From NCBI RefSeq assembly GCF_000003605.2, contig NW_003135841.1, forward strand, positions 255,958 through 276,161: a DNA stretch of 20,204 bases. Reading direction: 5' to 3'. This DNA comes from Saccoglossus kowalevskii (lineage: Eukaryota > Hemichordata > Enteropneusta > Harrimaniidae). Each line of letters opens with the position of its first letter. Within the stretch, counting starts at the first letter, position 1. Shown piece after piece: positions 18,575-20,204 of this stretch. The position numbers were made by a program, and so were the translations under genes. The notes below the pieces were generated by a model. That model was not told where the DNA came from. It made no database searches and was given only the letters and a program-made list of their open reading frames with translations.

Positions 18575-18686
18575 ATTTGTAATGGCGTAGCGTTCCACTA
18601 TAATGTATTTTTAGAAAGTCAAGACAAAGCAAAGGAACAAACACCGACATTGTTGCTACTTTGAAACAACGTACGAGTTTAAGTAT
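18575..18686 (+). repeat. Dispersed repeat, copy B
   Basis: Diverged + strand copy of the repeat at 15424-15539, with the same ordered blocks (ATTTGTAATG, GCGTTCCA, AAGCAAAGGAACAA, CTTTGAAACAA, CGTACGAGTTTAAGTAT). Similarity was not followed beyond 18686. Flanking DNA differs, which suggests two insertions. Confidence 0.6.
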
Positions 18687-18689
18687 TTT

Positions 18690-19067
18690 AATCGCATCCA
18701 AGGATATTCTTTACTTCGTCATTAAGTGCTAATTGAACCGGACAGGTAAGAACAGGAAGTATGCCTATAGTGTGAAGCGGCAGGGGGCCGAATAACGGCT
18801 ATGGAGGTTAAGACCATGGACATACTGTTTGTGCTAAGGCGAACGCCCGCCAGTCACGACACATGCGAATCACCACAACAAACAACCACAGAAAAGAACA
18901 CGTCATTGAATGTCTTGGCCAATCAAAATTCGCTAAAATGACGTACGCTAAAACTTTCATCGCCAAAGAAGGTAGTGTCCAGTGACCTGGGTCGATCAAT
19001 GGTGGGTCGTGATTCAGACTTTCTTAAACAACCCCGCACACGTGAGTTCTTTTGTTATATATCTTCA
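18690..19067. other. Upstream region of gene 3
   Basis: No gene was recognised; a minus-strand frame at 18808-18999 has no family resemblance. The stretch is less AT-rich than the spacer before it and leads into the TATA box at 19068, so it probably includes the gene 3 promoter region. CACACGTGAG (19037-19046) is an E-box-like word. Confidence 0.45.
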
Positions 19068-19074
19068 TATAAAT
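19068..19074 (+). promoter_or_regulatory. TATA box, candidate gene 3 promoter
   Basis: TATAAAT lies 187 bp before the gene 3 ATG. A start site near 19095-19105 would give a 5' UTR of about 150-160 nt with no upstream ATG, which fits the first ATG being used. Confidence 0.45.
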
Positions 19075-19254
19075 GCAACTGACAGTCTATCTGTCATATT
19101 GTAACGGTAGAATACGTAATCACACGTTCCTGGGAGGCGATATCAACCCACAACTATCATTTCCCGCAGCTAGCGTCCGCCCTTAGAATATAGCGTCTAC
19201 TCGATCTCTTGCGTGATCTGCTACTACGACAAAAACTGGGTGATATTTAAGACT

Positions 19255-19344
19255 ATGGCGAGATTAATTGTATTTCCTATAGCATTTTCCGTGCTGTGTT
19301 CCATAACTCACCAAGCACCCGTAGATAGTAACGCCGGCGCAATC
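19255..19344 (+). CDS. Gene 3, exon 1: signal peptide of a secreted protein
   Basis: The ATG has a strong context (A at -3, G at +4). Thirty codons read MARLIVFPIAFSVLCSITHQ then APVDSNAGAI: a basic residue, a hydrophobic core (residues 4-15) and a likely signal-peptidase site after Ala21 (HQA|PVD). The donor is ATC|GTAAGT, phase 0. The protein is predicted to enter the secretory pathway. Too little is present to name a family. Confidence 0.7.
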
Positions 19345-20151
19345 GTAAGTCTTACACTTTTCCATTGAAAGTCTACGTTCTTAATTGGAGTAGTATAACA
19401 AACAAACAAACAATTAATATCGTCTTGTATGGCACTCATGTTTTGTAAGGGTCACCCAGTTGAAATTGGGAAGGGAAGGGGTGAAGGAATTAACCCGTTT
19501 AAAGATATGTTTTATATTATTATCTCTATTTTTTATAGATATTGATTATTTATGCACTGTGAAATAGTTTATTTTAGCTGGAATTAGTTTTTTGGTGTTT
19601 TGTATGGAATTTATTATCACTGAATCATTCCTTCAGCGAAAAGAGCAAAAATTCCAAGCGAAAATAATGTATTTTACAGTATATATTTTATGCAAATTAG
19701 TAGTATGTCTATGACTATATTTGGACATGCCTCAGTCATCAATAATCACTCATATACATTGTGTCACATGACTACAATGAAGTCGTTACATTGGGTGTGG
19801 TTGTATGATTCACAATACAAGCAGACAATACAAGAAAGAACAAAACAAAGTTCTGCTCAGAAATGGGACATCCTTAACATTTTTGCAAATAGGGAAAGTG
19901 TTAACAGACACAATGACGATTATAATAAGTTTGTTTTTCAATATTCAATATATTTGGTACAATAAACCTAACCTATGTAACCATGTTTTATTCGAGCGCA
20001 AATACAAGTTTTGTATCTCTCTCAATCTGATATCTCAGTGACCGTTTGCACATAAAGGCAACCGCATGCAGTGAAATTATAATTAATTTTAAACATAATT
20101 AACATTTAAAAGAAAGAAAAACACTAATTGAGGTAAACTTATCATTTTCAG
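19345..20151 (+). other. Gene 3 intron 1
   Basis: This 807-nt intron runs from donor GTAAGT to acceptor TTATCATTTTCAG (ending 20151). It is AT-rich, with an ACAAACAAACAAACAA tract near 19401-19413. Open frames at 19690-20041 have no recognisable content. Confidence 0.65.
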
Positions 20152-20204
20152 AGGAAGGAGGGAAAACCATCGGCCTTAAAACTTCATATTAGTAACAGTT
20201 TATC
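20152..20204 (+). CDS. Gene 3, exon 2 (partial, cut by window end)
   Basis: Phase-0 continuation of exon 1: RKEGKPSALKLHISNSL plus two bases, open to the window edge. The start of the mature chain is basic. No domain can be named from 17 residues. Confidence 0.6.

Noticed and set aside
19690-20041. Two open frames in the gene 3 intron
   Set aside because: They lie between a good donor (19345) and a good acceptor (20151) that already join in frame, with AT-rich content and no motif.

Overview
This window is animal nuclear DNA. It is AT-rich, its genes are split by GT-AG introns, and it has long intergenic spacers, minisatellites, foldback elements and a decayed tRNA-type SINE head. The one firmly recognised gene is the 3' end of a sphingomyelin-synthase-related gene (SAMD8/SMSr) that resembles the vertebrate protein closely. 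With the intron density and the CTCF-like motifs this points to a marine invertebrate, perhaps a deuterostome. The species cannot be fixed from the sequence alone. No prokaryotic operon, CRISPR array, rRNA or intact tRNA was seen.

Layout: 1-4535 is the 3' part of SAMD8 on the + strand: an intron, a 151-nt coding exon (1140-1290), a second intron holding a foldback element (1331-1461), the last coding exon (2171-2475), and a roughly 2-kb 3' UTR ending at an AATAAA with a GT-rich downstream element (4514-4550). 4536-6540 is intergenic. 6540-12100 holds a complete three-exon + strand gene encoding a predicted 278-residue protein with an N-terminal hydrophobic anchor or signal. I do not recognise its family. 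Its 3.7-kb first intron carries CTCF-like motifs, TCACGTGA E-boxes and a decayed SINE head. 12100-19000 has no convincing gene. It is a repeat-rich spacer with a 31-33-bp minisatellite (13325-13937), a 128-bp TTAA-flanked MITE (14175-14302), a perfect 16-bp-stem hairpin (15165-15203), a decayed transposase-like zinc-knuckle fragment (15556-15762), two copies of a dispersed repeat (15424-15539, 18575-18686), and a 52-bp tandem array with a forkhead-type motif in each unit (17589-17876). From about 19068 a third + strand gene begins: a TATA box, a signal-peptide exon (19255-19344), an 807-nt intron, and the first 53 nt of the second exon, cut by the window edge.

The three genes all lie on + and show no sign of a shared pathway. 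SAMD8 is an ER-membrane sphingolipid enzyme, gene 2 looks like a membrane-anchored or secreted protein of unknown role, and gene 3 is a secreted protein of unknown identity. I see no clear novel multi-gene system. The points most worth checking are the unrecognised 278-residue protein, the CTCF-like and E-box motifs around it, the forkhead-motif array upstream of the secreted gene, and several undescribed MITE or foldback elements.
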